Shown: positions 1 to 12,878 of the stretch, in pieces | How the letters are laid out: every line of letters starts with the position of its first letter | Numbering within the stretch: position 1 is the stretch's first letter | Assembly: GCA_003342895.1 (NCBI GenBank) | Contig: PTFA01000035.1 | Span: forward strand, 3,176,703 to 3,240,702 | Direction: 5' to 3' | Origin: Casuarius casuarius | Lineage: Eukaryota > Chordata > Aves > Casuariiformes > Casuariidae | Length of the DNA stretch: 64,000 nt | Notes under the pieces: model-generated | What the model was told of the DNA's origin: nothing | The model's database searches: none | What the model saw: the letters and a program-made list of their open reading frames with translations, nothing else | Program-made: the position numbers and the translations under genes

Positions 1-58
1 TCTTTTTTGACATTTTCCTTTTTTTCCCCTTCTCCAGGGTGCAAAACTTCCCAGTGTG

Positions 59-118
59 CAAAACAAAACAAAACAAAACAAAAAACAAAAAAACAAAAAA
101 AACCAAAAAAACAAAACC
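59..118. repeat. A-rich (AAAAC)n simple repeat
   Basis: Runs of A interrupted by single C, with AAAAC/AAAAAC units, fill this stretch. It lies just downstream of a pyrimidine-rich tract ending in CAG at 35-37. An open frame runs on through it to about 298, but its lysine/asparagine-rich start is only the translated repeat. It resembles a decayed poly(A)-type microsatellite; no retroposed body was recognised beside it. Confidence 0.8.
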
Positions 119-2334
119 TACTGTGAAATTCAGATGGTTTTAGTAGAGTATCTTAACTCTCTGTTAAATGAAGAAAATGATGCCATAGTTGTTGGTCAGG
201 AGAGGAACACTGTGCTAAATTGTGTCGTTCGCAAGTTAAGATTTATATACCAGTTTGGTTCGTGTGAACAGGTTATACTAAAAAAGTGGAGAGGGTGAGT
301 TGAACGTCATTTATTTCATCAGACAGTATCAGGATATAGATGCAGAAATAATAACTCTGTACTAAGACTGTTGTCTGTATGAGTCTAATTTGGGTCCTGA
401 TCCCTCTCCCCATCTCTTTGAAAGGAGTCTAGAAAGGTTTTGGAGGAAAATGTTCTAGTGCCTGGTTATTCATTGGAGGAAGAATAAATGGGTTACAGAC
501 TTTTTATGGGTCAGTTCCTAGGATCCCTCTCTTCTGCATTTCCTTTACTGTGTAGAACTGAAGGTAGAGATAAATAAAAGAAAGAAGCAGCATATAGTGA
601 CTGAAGCTCTTAAATGTATCCATATAAACTGAAAGCCGTAATCTAGAATTCAAACATGTTCATTTAGGATTGATAAAGCAAAGGTGAGATGAAGGTACCT
701 GTTTCCGTTTTTAGTTTGTTTGCACTATACAACTGACAGCATGTACAGAGTGATTCCCAAATATGTATTTCTCTGTTTCACTGAGAAAGAGGCATCCTCT
801 GAAAGTTTAGGAAGAAAAAAACCCTTGGAATTAGTAGAAAGGCCAAAAATGGACAGGGTACCTGACATTTCTCAATTTCTTTTAGACACCGGATATGTTT
901 ACAGGTGGAGAGTCTATTTTTAGACCAAAATATCCCCATATCTTAAGCTCCCTGTTGGCACTGCTGTTTAAAAAAAAAAAAAACTTTTGGAACAGTACGT
1001 TCAGATCCCTCTGTGCTTCTCTTGGCCCAGGAGCTAAGAAGCCGGGAAAGGAGCTTGTGTTCTCTTCAGATCGTAGTGTTAAGAGGATGATGAATGTTGT
1101 GCTGTATTTAATACGCAGAAGAGCTAAAAGGCAGCATGCCTTGTTTCAGTATGGAGATTATGTTGACTTTTATGTCACTTCCTGGTTCCAAATTTAAATC
1201 TGCCTTTTCCCCATTCCATTATCATCCTGTTTTTTGTGGCATCTATTTGTAAACATTAAATTGTTTTCTTTGTATACTTAAAATGTAGCTGCCTTCTCCT
1301 GTCTGTTGCTGGCATTTCAGCATTCTTGTGGGTCTTCCAGGTTCATAAATATCTCAAGAAAATATATCACCTTATGTTATTAAAATGAACTTTTAAGAGT
1401 TTAAGTTATCCTTCCTATTACAGCTTACAGCTAGTCAATGTAGTTCCTTTCTCTAAGCTGAATAATCTTATACTACTGCAGTTCTGTCCATTTGGAAGCC
1501 TAAGCATTTAAATATCAGAAAGCATATGAATTTCATTGGTATTAACTATTAGAGAAGCTGATTATAAGTAGCTTTTCAGCTTAGGGAAAGAAATCATTTG
1601 CATCTTTAGACTCTTCGATTGACAAATTAGCTTTTGTTTCCCCCCATTATGTACATGTGCTACTTTGCAATAGTTTTGGTAATTAGTGCATTGGAATTTC
1701 TTGTCTCTTCAAATTAACTATCAGTAAAAGAGGGCAATGGTGTTTGATTTAGGCCTGGCAATTCCATTAAACAGAGAAATGCTATTTTCTGTCTCTTTAA
1801 AATAAACCAAAAGAGTATTTTTTTTTTTTTTAGCTGACATATTTTAAATTCTGGCTGAATTTAACAAATGTGTTTAATTTTTTGGCTCGTGTTCTTAAGA
1901 ACACATGCCTGTTAACTGAATTTACATACATAACATTTGAAATAATTTTATCATAAAGACCATATCTGCAGAGCTGCTTCAGCCTTCTTCTACGTAGGTT
2001 GTATATGGGAGGTAATGCTTAAAAGAGATAATGAATATTACTCTGTAATCACTCTTGTAAATGCTCTTCCATGATGCAAAGTGTTGTAATTTAGTGAGTT
2101 TGAGGAGGCCGATGGTTCTGTACTGAAATACTCCATGTAATCACAAGAAAGGCAAAGTCTGTTTACCAGGTCATTTCTACAGACTACCTTAGACTTTTGT
2201 GTTAGGTCACGTATTTTCTCAAATACCTGTCTGATGAAGACCTAGAAGCAAATAAGCTTAAAAGTCAACTTATCATTGACAAACTTCTTGGTTTTGCTTT
2301 TCGGTCATAAGGCCGTTGATTATTTCAGAGGTGG
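119..2334. other. Non-coding stretch, nothing recognisable
   Basis: AT-rich DNA with stops in all frames every few dozen codons. It holds a 14-base A run at 970-983 and a 14-base T run at 1818-1831. No gene, RNA gene or transposon was recognised. A donor-like GTGAGT at 296-301 has no convincing upstream exon. Confidence 0.6.
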
Positions 2335-2560
2335 TTCTGTCTTGAATCAAAGCTCAATTTAGCCCAATATCCTGTCTTGCTCCGTGGTCAACAGCGGATG
2401 TCTCTGGGGGACTATAAGCAGCGCTATATGCTTATGACTTTCCTTCCCAGTATGCTCTTCCAGTTGCTATCAGTTGGAGACTTAGGCTTGTGTTGTTTCT
2501 GTGCGTTTAGTAACCCTTAGTGGCTTTCTCTTGTGTGAACTTGTTCTGTGGCTTCAAAGG
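2335..2560 (-). mobile_element. Old CR1 LINE fragment, antisense
   Basis: From about 2347 the + strand has the pattern of the reverse complement of the 3' region of sauropsid CR1 elements: CAAAGCTCAATTTAGCCCA, then CAATATCCTGTCT, then GTCAACAGCGGATG, and later a TTTAGTAACCCTTAGTGG segment. These correspond to the familiar antisense CR1 wording (caaaggtccatctagcccagt, tatcctgtct, and so on). The copy is short and much diverged, so its ends are approximate. It encodes nothing intact. Confidence 0.6.
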
Positions 2561-5500
2561 AAGAGCTAGTTATTTGTTTTGAATATATCAATTGTCAGCT
2601 TCATTTGATAACCTCCAATTCTTGTATGAGGAGAGAGTGAATATTTGATCCTTAATCACCCCTCATCTGTCACAATTTCATATTCAATAGAAAATGAAAC
2701 GAGTCTCTCAAGCTTTCTGTTTGTGTAAGTTATGGGTGAAATAACGTACTAATCATTTGAGCTCCATTCTCCGATGAACAGTAATCAATAAATAAATATA
2801 AAGTTTGAATAGTTACTTATATATGAATGTACTCATTTGCTTTTTCCTTTGAGAACTTTGGGTGTGCAAGATGGACATTTTTGGCTTTAGTGAATGGGAA
2901 AGACATTGTAAATCATGTGCAAGGGGATAATTCTTGGGAGCGGAGGGGAAACAAGGGTGACCGATCTGGTTGCGATGCTGTGAAGCCTTCCTCCTTCTCT
3001 TCACCAGCAATTCTAATCAGCCACGTGAATGTTCATCCTGTATCAGTGCATACATTACCGTTAAACACTTCCTATTATATCCATGGGGGTATGGTTTCTA
3101 TCCATAAGCATTTTCACTTGCAGGCCATATTCCTGAAGTTTATGCTTAAAAAAACCTAATAACTCTGGGTTTTGTTTTGTTTTTTCCCCTTTTTAATTTT
3201 ATCTATTTTGGAATATCAGATTTGTTTTGATTAAGAGCTTAACGAGAATAATTTCCATCTGTAAACATGTGTATATATTATATAATATATTGAGGTTAAA
3301 AGGTCAAATTCTTCAAAACTTAAGGAATGTTAAGATATACCAGAAGTTACTTAATTTGTACTTGTTCATTCTCACTGTGATTAAAAAGTACATGATCATC
3401 TGGTCGAGACTGTTCATCTTTGCAAAACAGACAGTTTGTGTTTACTCAGCTCTTCAATATCTTGTTTTCTCTGTATTCTATGAAACAATTGCATTTGATT
3501 TTCTTGTAAAACAATGCATTTTTCCATAATGTCATGCCTTATGATACCAGCGACCTCTTTTTCCCACAATTAGCTGGGGCAGTCAAAGGTGTTGCCATCG
3601 GCTAGGGAACATGGCAGCCACAGCTCAGCTGGCAGGGGGAGACGTGTGAAATACTCCTTATTGTTGAAAACTAGCTCGCTTAGCTCGGATAATCTTCGGC
3701 TTTGGCTTGGGCTGGGGCAGTTGGCTTTGTGCTGAAGGATGAGGAGTGTTCGTGCGTCCTGTCTTGCTGGCAGAGTTCTGACATGATGATTTCAGCAGGT
3801 GTACGTGGGCAAATAGCTGTGAGAGAGAGATCGCGAAAGGCAATTTCCACTTCAGAGTCTCACAGAAGGTTGAGACTACTCTTCAGATTTAGTAACCCAA
3901 ATATATTGCTATGAAAGATTAATCAGCATCAGTGCGCCCTAAATGTCATGTAGGCATGAGGTCATTTGAGATGTTGAGATTTTTTTTAAAAAAAAAAAAA
4001 AAAGGATTTCTTCAAGATGCTGGATCTGTATTTCTGATTGGTCCCACAAGATCACAATAACTATGTATGCTTTCTGTGTGTGCTTTCTAACAGCGACAAT
4101 ATCAGGGAAGCTTGTAATAGACAGGTAATGAATGGCTAATTTGGCCTAGATGAACTTAGTTTGTCTTGTGACCTGAAATTGGATGGCTGTTTATAGCAGA
4201 GAGACAGATGTGAGGTAGTTAAGGTTGAGTAATGCTTTCTGTTTAAAGATTGACTATTCTAAGTTGTCCAAAATGTGAATGTTTTGAAGTGCTTTCTTGG
4301 AAACCTTTCAGTCATATGGATTAGAACTAGGGGCATTTGAGCAAGTGATTCTTGGAGATAAAGGCCTTTTTTCCCTCCCTCATCCCCTTTACAAGATTTG
4401 TGCATGTGGGTTTTTAGTTTATTCATGAATTCACCTAAATAGATAACTTTTTTACATTTGTCTCTCTGGAGCTCAGACCGTGGCTCTGATCTTGCTCTCT
4501 TCTGATTTTATTTGCTCAGGACTGTCTCAGCCAGCACGTAGTTTCTGTTGCTTCCCTGGAGAAGCGGCGTTGGAAAGACAGCTTAACTCCCTGAAATGGG
4601 CAAAGCTGGGGATGCTGAGACCAGGGGCACTGCAGAGGGCAGGCATCCTATTGATGCAGGACCTCTCCCTCCCTCTGGTCCCCTTTTCATGCATATTTTT
4701 CTCTTTGAAAATCAAAAGTCTAGACTGATTCTGCAGTAATCATTAGGCTGTTCCAGCATTCCCTTTTCCAATTCCTCAACCTTTTGCTCCTGCGTTAATG
4801 CCTGCCCTTCTGAAGGGAGAGGGGCTGAAGACGGAGAAATGTGCTGGATAACTAGGAAGGTGGGAGATCTCAGTGTCGTACCAGAAGGTATCGGGTTTCA
4901 GTTGCCTTCTCTTGTTGGGATTATAATTATCAAAGAGTTTAACAGTGGTGATGGAGCGCTAACTGCACCAGAAGTATTGAGAATTCTTTTTAAATAGAAT
5001 GAAATGCTCCCAGTCTTCTCAATGCAGAGTTAAGGTTACTCAGCTGTGGTTTTGTGTTGTGGTAGATTTTGGCAAGTACTTCAAGCTTCTGAAGGACAGA
5101 AACTGCAAACCCTGCCTGCATGTTGTTGACAGTATCTGCTTAACTCTGCCCTCTTTGGCTTACTGTCCTCAGTATGCACATTGGCACTGCATTCTCACAG
5201 ATGCTGGTGAATGCTTTTAGAGCGCACACATTGCAGGATAAAGTCTATCATGTTTTCCTACAATAAGGCAAAACTTCACATTTAGATCTGGTGTAGCATA
5301 CCGGATCTGCCTATGCGCCTAGAGAGTTTATCTTACTGCAGACAGCACGTGTAAGGATACGCTTCTCTATATGTAAAATACATTATGTGCTGTATGGGAT
5401 AAAATGTTTATTCTAATGGTATCTGCAGGATTGAAAATGGTTGCAGTGTTTTGGGAAGTGAACTGGCTACTTCAGAACAAGGTAGTTGTCTTACTGAGTG

Positions 5501-8500
5501 AGTGACAAGCCCAAAACACCACAAGTCGACACGAAGGCCAATGGGGAAGAAAAGGTTTCAAGTTTTTTTTCCCAACTTCCCTATTTAGGAAGGTAAGCTG
5601 CTCAGTGCGTTCCCTGGTGAGCGCAAGCCTTTCAGCATTGTCACATAGGTCATGTTTGAGAAGTCTCTCGCTATCTGTTTTGGTAGCTGCAAAATCTGGC
5701 GTTTCTTGCTAGAGCTGACAATAGCGGATGCATGCTTTTGTTGACTTCTGCATCTAAGAAGGTTTGTTTTGAAAAGAGTATCTTCTCAGTGTTCAAGATC
5801 GTAACGACTAAATAATGATAACCAAAATTGCAACTTTTGATTTGGGCCTCTCTGGAAAGTGTTATTCCACTCTTGTGGCAAGTGTGGTCCCGTGTAGTGT
5901 TACGCATTTTGGAATCTGGGGAAGCTCTGACGTCTGTGTGTTGGCTTTACCAAATGCTGTGTTTTCAGCAAGCAGTGTAACCTGTGGCTGCGAGCTGGGG
6001 TCAGATAGTCAGTAAACCTGCAGTTTGTCGGGAGTGCTTACTTTGGTTGCTGTTTACGTCTTATCATTTTTCTTTAATTCATGCTATGACATGACCCTCA
6101 GAACAAGAGATCTTTTGAGCTTCAGCACGATAGGAAAGGGCTCTGAATCTGAGATCCAGGAGACATCTTTCTGTAAGTAATTCACAATATTTGTTCCCGC
6201 ATTTTGACATGGCATTTTTTTCTGTTGTTGCCGGAGCTGAGGAATATGTCTTCAGATAAGCAGTGTTTCCGTGAGTGGGTGGATCACTGGAATGGCGGAT
6301 ACTTTAACACAATGTATGATAGTGACAGGTTTTATAGATCTTGAGGGCATCTTCAGCATTTCTTAAATTGTCCTAAGGCAAAGTCACTGTCTACTCTTTT
6401 GTCAGGAAACTTCTGACGCTAGCAGTTCACTTCTTCAGCTACGTAGACAGCAGGTCTCATTGGATATTCAAGCAAGATGGATTTTGAAATAATCAGTTTG
6501 TTTGGGGCACCATGTTTGGGAATTGCTTTTCTTTTAAGTCAGTGCTTGTTGAGAGAGTCCTGGGGGAGGGAGACAATGATTCTACACGCTATACTTTTTC
6601 TTTAGACTGTCCACCTAATGGGTGTTTAAGCTTTTCTGTGCAGCCAAGAAGGGGGCAGGTGCACACCCATGCGAGAAGCCTCTGATGTGAGGGGACAGTT
6701 GTACCTCTCTGCTTTCATGGCATGTGTTAGCTGTATTTTCAGTGGTAGCAGGCAGATTCAGTGGTAGCAGGCAGATAACTACCGTCGTGTTAAGAGCTAA
6801 GCATTAGTGAGTGCTCAGCTCCCAGCTTGCCGGATTCTCTCTTGTCCCGGCCTCGCTTGGCACTGTCAGATGTGCAGCATGTGGTCCTGCAACTGCTGCT
6901 GCTTCTTCATGAGATGTGACGGGAATGGCCCTTTAATGCAGTAGTAATTCTAACTGTGCTTTGACATCATGTGCCTTCAGGAAGGTGATAATATGTGCAA
7001 AATAGGTCCTACTAAGAATATCTTATGTGGGCTGTAATCCTATGTAGGCTCTAATAGGCAAGTGTCTGAACCTTTCATTTTCAATGCACAAAAGTGTTTG
7101 TGTTAACCGTTTTGATTACCTCCATAGTGGCAGCTCCCTAGCTCTTTTAGATGTTTCACTTAATTTTGAAAGTTTTATGTACCCGAAGCCGCACCAAAAC
7201 TGAGTTGGTTCTTAGACACGGCTTGCAGTAGCACAACAACTTCGGCATTTACAATTACATTTGATTTGTCTTCAGGACATTCTGTTTCTTCATTTCAGAT
7301 TTCATTTTGTATTCCCAGTTTTATAGCTTATTGCCATGGTAAATCTTGCAATTTGTTTTGTTATTTGTCCTTTTCATACTATTACACTTGACTGTTTCGA
7401 AACCGAATAATTCCTGATTTGCAATGGAAAAGAAGTGGGCTGATCTTGAAATACCTTAGAGGGTCAAACTTCAACTCAGCTATTACTGATGTTTGGTTGT
7501 GCCTTGCGTGAGCACTAGATAACATTCAGTATGACTCAGGAGCCCAGGCGGGATTTTTCTTCTGTTTGAAGGATAGGGGTGGGTGGTATCCCATGTCGCT
7601 GGGTGGATATGTGGCAGTCTAGGTAGGGGAGCTGCACGCTGCAGTTCCTAGCTGGCTACGTAGGAGGTCTGTACAGTCATCCAGCTCAGCTTGCGAGTTG
7701 TTTACACGGGCTGTGGGAACCTTTCAAAAGGGGGACTGGGAATGACTGCAAAAACAAAAGCTTGTTTGGTGGGACAAAAGAAATGTTAACGTTTGTGTCC
7801 TTCTCACTCCTATTATGGTGTGTTTACACTGCAGTGTGAGGGAAACAAAACTGATCAAATAGGTTGTGCACAACCTAAGATTAGAGAAGAAAAACTTAAA
7901 ATTGAAACATTTTACCGTTCATGTAAACCATCTCCATCTTTGCAGAGACAACTTGTCTATTTACCTTTGTCCTTGAGGATTCCCGAGACGCATTCCCTTG
8001 TCCTTTGCAGAGGTTGTAGTTTCATGTTGTATTTGATTTGATCTCATGGTTAGCTACTTTTGAAAGGGGTGATTCCACATAGTTCCCCCCTGCCCCTCAC
8101 CAGGCCTTTTCCTGTGCTAGCTATAGGTTAGATTTGGCTTTTTGGTAATTAAATTCAGGTGACAAAAATGGTAGAAAGCTGACAGCACAAAGGGAAGTGA
8201 GAAAGGAGCTAAAAAGAATCAAAACCAGAGTCGGCTCAGCGTGACTTGGGATGCGTGTTAGAGCCGGCACGAGGACTGCAGGGGTGTGCGAGGCTGGTGG
8301 GGGATCCTTTGGGCACTAGCTAGCCACTGGAGCAGCTTAGCTGTACCCTGAAACCTCACAGGTGTGGCTTGATGATCGACTGAACCCAGCATGCTGCAAC
8401 CCAAAGGGCTGATCTTGCCACCCTTCCCTTTTGACGTTTGTGGCTGCGCTGCGTACTTCTCTGATCTAGCTGGTTGTGAGCCAAAATGAGTGCTAGAGCT

Positions 8501-10059
8501 GTCTGTCGCCTTAGCCTTTTGGGTAAGGGAGGGGTGGGATTGCCCCTTTAGGCAGCAAGACAGAAATGCTTCAAAACCATACGTCAAACCCCAGAACTAT
8601 TGTCATATCTATCATACTGTAAACTATATGCGTAACAAAACATCATCAGCTACTCCTGCTGGTTCAGCCTACAGAGTTGAGCATGCACTTGATCTTCAAA
8701 GGTTTTTCCCTGCAGTTCTCATCATATCACAGTCATAGCTTTGCCGCTCTGGACAACTAATCCTTTTATTCAATAGAGTTACACTTAACACAGTGATCAA
8801 AGCTAGAGTGCACAGAAATATTAGTATTCAAATCTGTTAAACACAAGGGAAACAAATTGTGCCATGAGCAGCAGAGCTAACAAAACCTGGTTTCCCGTGG
8901 ATTTGTATCCTCTAGCTGCTTTATCCCTCTGCTGCAGTCACTGATCCCTCACCACTGTCCTTATATCTTCTGTGACTTCCCTCACTGCGATACATTCAGG
9001 CCTGCTGCCCGAGTACTACTTTACTCCCTATATAACCTACCTATCGTTTTTAGTTTGCTAGCCTGTTTAAAGGCAACGTGTGCTCTGACTAGTGCAGAGT
9101 TGCGTGTACGCTGGCTGGCTGATGCCAAAGAGAAAAACTTTCAGATTAAAGAATTCTACTGATTGCAGAGTCGAGAGTTCAAGTTATGCCATTCTCACTG
9201 CCTATTCATTGCCACCTCCAGAAAAGTTAGGATTTCACTACAGGGCATATGTGTCTGTTCCATTTCTTACTTTTCAAAATCACTTTTCACTTTTTGGAGA
9301 AGTATAGGACACCACCAGATAGCTTTCATTTATGAAACTTCAGGCAGTTCGTTATTTCTTCATATCGGTCTTAAAATTGCTGTTACAGCCTGTTATGCTA
9401 CTTTCTAAGAGATGTAATCATTTTTTATATTATGTTAGGATTTTAGTTTGAGTAATACTTTTGGAACCAAATTATGAGGTCTAAACAATCGCTGTATGGA
9501 AATAGGTTGTCTCATTAATCAGGAGTTTCATACCGACGTCTCGTGGTGTTCATGAAGTTTTAACCCTGTAATTTAGATGAATGTATTCCTCTTGTTATAA
9601 AACTCCAGGTCAATGGAAGTTCTTAGATTTTTTTTTTCCTATACCTTTTCTTATGTATTACTTTATTACATCTCTTGTTTAATGTTAACATACCGGATCT
9701 TTTTTGTCTTGTGGCATCTCGTTTAAAATGATTGTCACCAACTTTAACTTTTTTGATGCTGTTTTAGGTTAATTAGTGTTTCAAGCTATTTTTGACATTG
9801 TGTTGTTATATAGCCAAGTTTCTAATTGGAATAATGTATTAAATTTATAATGTACCCATTGTAATATTCTCCACAATGTTTTATATGCATCCTAGCATTT
9901 TCCTGCTGCATGGCATTCTTCAATGGGTTGTCCAGAGTGAACTTGTTTCTTTCTGAGTTTGTTAAAAATCTAGAAAATCAGCGAGTAGTATATTCTTCTT
10001 GATAAGCAATTCCTTGTCAATGGTTCATTTTGTCTGACGTGTACTGGCCTTTTTATTTA
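2561..10059. other. Non-coding stretch with minor repeats
   Basis: No gene recognised in 7.5 kb. It contains an 18-bp AT palindrome at 3273-3290, a T8A16 run at 3980-4003, an exact 19-bp tandem duplication at 6738-6775, and a moderately GC-rich patch near 8240-8560. The longest frame in that patch is 109 codons on the minus strand and shows no recognisable domain. A weak splice-like pair at about 6101-6171 was considered and not accepted. Confidence 0.55.
6738..6775. repeat. Exact 19-bp tandem duplication (two copies)
   Basis: The unit TTCAGTGGTAGCAGGCAGA occurs twice head-to-tail with no mismatch, at 6738-6756 and 6757-6775. Identity between the copies suggests a recent slippage or duplication event. 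There is no larger repeat family around it. Confidence 0.9.
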
Positions 10060-10680
10060 GCTTGGCTAGAATATCTGAAGTCCTTACAGTTCCTTCGCTT
10101 GTCTTAATTAGCCTTAGTAATTTTGACATGAGCGAATTTTGCCACTTCACCACTTTTCACCTTCTGGACCATTAGTGACTATGTTAAGTAGCCTTGGTGT
10201 AGACCACTCCAGCATCCTGTTCTTAACCCCTTCTTTAAGCTAGCAGACTGTTCATTGCTGTTCCTTTTTATGCTTTGTTGCTGGCTGTCCTGAACAATTT
10301 TTTTTTCCCTAAGATCCAGATTAATTTTACTTAATAGCCTCTTGAGACTTTGGGGGAGGCTTTTTGAAAGTCAGTTTTTCAACTACTTCTCCTTAATTCA
10401 CTGTTGTTTTTAGAAAATTCTACTAGCCTGAAAAAACATTGTTTCCTTTCCAGAAACCATATTGTGTATGTTCTCTGATATCAACCGGGGTATGTTTTAC
10501 AATACTAATCTGTAAACAATTGCTTCAGTTAACTTGCTAAGGAAAAGCTTGTTTCTCTGCAATACTCTAAATCTTCCCTACTGCCCCTTTAAATATAGGT
10601 AAGCACTGGGTTTTCCTTCATCCTAGATATTTTAGTAAGAGGTTGATATCACTTTGTAATATTTGCAAATTAAAAGTTAG
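10060..10680 (-). mobile_element. CR1 LINE fragment (reverse-transcriptase region), antisense
   Basis: The + strand follows the reverse complement of the CR1 ORF2 reverse-transcriptase region. Recognisable blocks are GCGAATTTTGCCACTTCACC, a GTGACTATGTTAAGTAG segment, the TTAATAGCCTCTTGAGACTTTG block, CCAGAAACCATATTGTGTATG and TTAACTTGCTAAGG, in the order expected for antisense CR1. In intact elements this part encodes the RT palm. Here the frame is destroyed by stops and indels, so it is a dead relic. Its ends are estimates, and the left end may start up to 150 bp earlier. Confidence 0.65.
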
Positions 10681-11434
10681 TTTACTTTCTCTCACTCCTC
10701 TGACACAAGAGCAGGAGTCAGAAGGAGGTTAAATTGAGAAAATGCAAATGCAGCAGATTCTTCAAAACAAGGTATTAGAGAAGTACATTAGCTCTGATCC
10801 CCTCCACCAGATTGCTTAGCTGAGTGTTATGACAGCTTAGAAATACATCTGCTAAGGTAAACATGATAAACTTAGACTTTGAATTTAGGACCAAGGAGAT
10901 CCGGGATTCAGATGACAGAAACATTGCAATATGTATTGCAGTGGAGAGAGAAAGAAGGTCCCTCCAGTTAGGGAGCATAAAGGTCTCTCCAGTTAATGAA
11001 TAGACGGACTCCTTCTGTGATCTCTTCTTATTTCTTGTATCCCTTCTCGGGAAGGAAAAAAAAAAACAAAAAAACCCCAAAACCCAGAGTTTTCATTTGG
11101 CTTTTCTGAGGAGAATAATGGCAGCCAGGACTGTTTCAGGAGTAGACCATTTTGCTGCCTACTAATAACTACAGATACAATGTGTGTGGGGGCAAAGTTA
11201 CAAAACTGTTGTAGAAGTATTTGTGGAGAATAATCAGAATAAATTTATTTCAGTAGAGGTGGGAGAATTATTTTAATAGTTTGAATGAAATTTCAAACTA
11301 AAACATTTGAATTCAAGATATTTTATCAAGCTATTTGGGAGAAGAAAAAAATCTAAATATTAAAAAATACTTTAGATTTTGTTGAAATGTTCTATTTTAA
11401 AACACAAGTTTATTAAATATTTTTAAAACTTAAG

Positions 11435-12035
11435 ACTAGCCATGCTGGATCACACTGAAGGTCTTTCTAGCTTACTATCCTGCTTCTATTAGCAACCATA
11501 AATAAAAATAGTGCACGGGAACCTGGAAGTTGGAGTGGATTGAAACCATTCTCCCTAATTCTTTGCATGACCCATCTCAACAGCATCTGCTGGTGGATGT
11601 ATAGGGAAAATTAGGAGAAGGGTAAGTGTCTGATACTTTTCCCCTCATACTCAGTCTCCAGGTCCTTTCAGCTCAGGGAATCCGTGAGCAAGAGATTGTT
11701 TCCATTTGTTTAGGAACCCCTGAAGGATTTCTCATCTGTGAACTTGTCCAATTTCTCCTTGAACCCGTGTAAAGTTTTCATTTCCACAGCATGCTTTGGC
11801 AAAGAATTCCAGGGGACTACTACCTATTGCCTGAAGCATCGGTTTATTTTGACTGTGGCTCCTACTGGCTTCATTAGATGCTGTCTAGTTTTTGTGTTGG
11901 AAGAGGCAGCGAGCAGCCAGTTACTATCCTTTGCTCTCCACGCCACTCCCCTCTGTTGCAGTCCCTTGAAATTGGGCTTATTTAGCTGGGAAAAGAGGCC
12001 ATTCCTCAGATGCAAGTTCTTCTAATACTTCTCAC
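11435..12035 (-). mobile_element. CR1 LINE 3' fragment, antisense
   Basis: A long, well-recognisable antisense CR1 3' region. It opens with AGACTAGCCATGCTGGATCA and the CTGAAGGTCTTTCTAGC block. Later come TGTCCAATTTCTCCTTGAAC, CACAGCATGCTTTGGCAAAG with GAATTCCAG, and CTTCATTAGATGCTG with CTAGTTTTTGTGTTGG. These are the standard antisense motifs in their standard order. Divergence is roughly that of an old insertion. Open frames of 95 codons (+) and 63 codons (-) inside it are by-products. Confidence 0.75.
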
Positions 12036-12856
12036 TGTTTTTGGTGAAACAATGCACTTCCATTGAAAGACACCCCTCCCCGTTCTCCTAACTGCTTGCT
12101 TGTTTTTTTTTTTCATTGAAAAGAGGTGCTATTTGGGATTTGTGCTTACTAGCATTCAGGACTGAAGTCAGGGGACACCACTTGAACTGAAGTTTAGGCT
12201 ATAGAGGAGATGTTTGCTGAACAGTTGCTCTCACCTGTGGAAAAATATGGGTACAAAAGTGAGGATGTGGAGTTCTCATCCTTGTCTTTAGGAAATCGCA
12301 GTTCCTGTGTAGTGTGGCTGTGTTTTAATATATTTAGAACATCAGCTTAGAAACTCTTTAAGTTTCAGTGTCTTGATGGTACAGATTATAAAAATATACC
12401 AGGATCTTTCTGAAATGATAAATAGCTAGTTTCTTGTATTAGTGTTATACCTGTTATAACAGGGCAAAGTAACCAAAAATTCAGCTTTTGTAGCTGAACT
12501 TATCTTTTGGTCTCCTTTTTTGATAGTGCATTGTCAATTTTAATTTGTTAATAGTCATTAGAGATATGAGAACCGCTATGATGAAAGATATGTTTAATGC
12601 TTATGAGTTTCCTGTAAATCTCTAAAGTCTTTATGTGACTGGGTGGTTTGTAGAAGATAATCTGTAAGTAGTAGATTCTGCAAGCTGCTTCTTGAGAACT
12701 TATTAAGGTGTTAAAGGCTTGTAACTTAAATTCAGAGTTTAAAGACATTTTAAATAACATGCTTACTTTTTTTGTCATCATCTATTGCTATCACAAAGAC
12801 AAATTTGAAGACAATTCTGATGTGTTTTAAGTCAGTGATTAATTTCTAGTGTCATT

Positions 12857-12878
12857 ACTGATAGGATATCCTATCAGT
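12857..12878. repeat. Perfect 22-bp palindrome with inverted GATA sites
   Basis: ACTGATAGGAT is followed directly by its exact reverse complement, giving 11 bp per arm and no spacer. Each arm carries TGATAG, so the site presents two GATA-type motifs in inverted orientation around a central GATATC. It could be a regulatory dimer site or only a cruciform-prone sequence; nothing in the flanks decides this. Confidence 0.9.

Noticed and set aside
56..298. 80-codon ORF followed by GTGAGT
   Set aside because: The first third is the translated (AAAAC)n repeat. No independent evidence of coding remains.
6101..6171. 71-nt segment between a weak CAG acceptor and GTAAGT donor with one open frame
   Set aside because: The pyrimidine tract is poor, and joining its phase to the candidate exon at 19,608 creates a stop codon. 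Likely chance.
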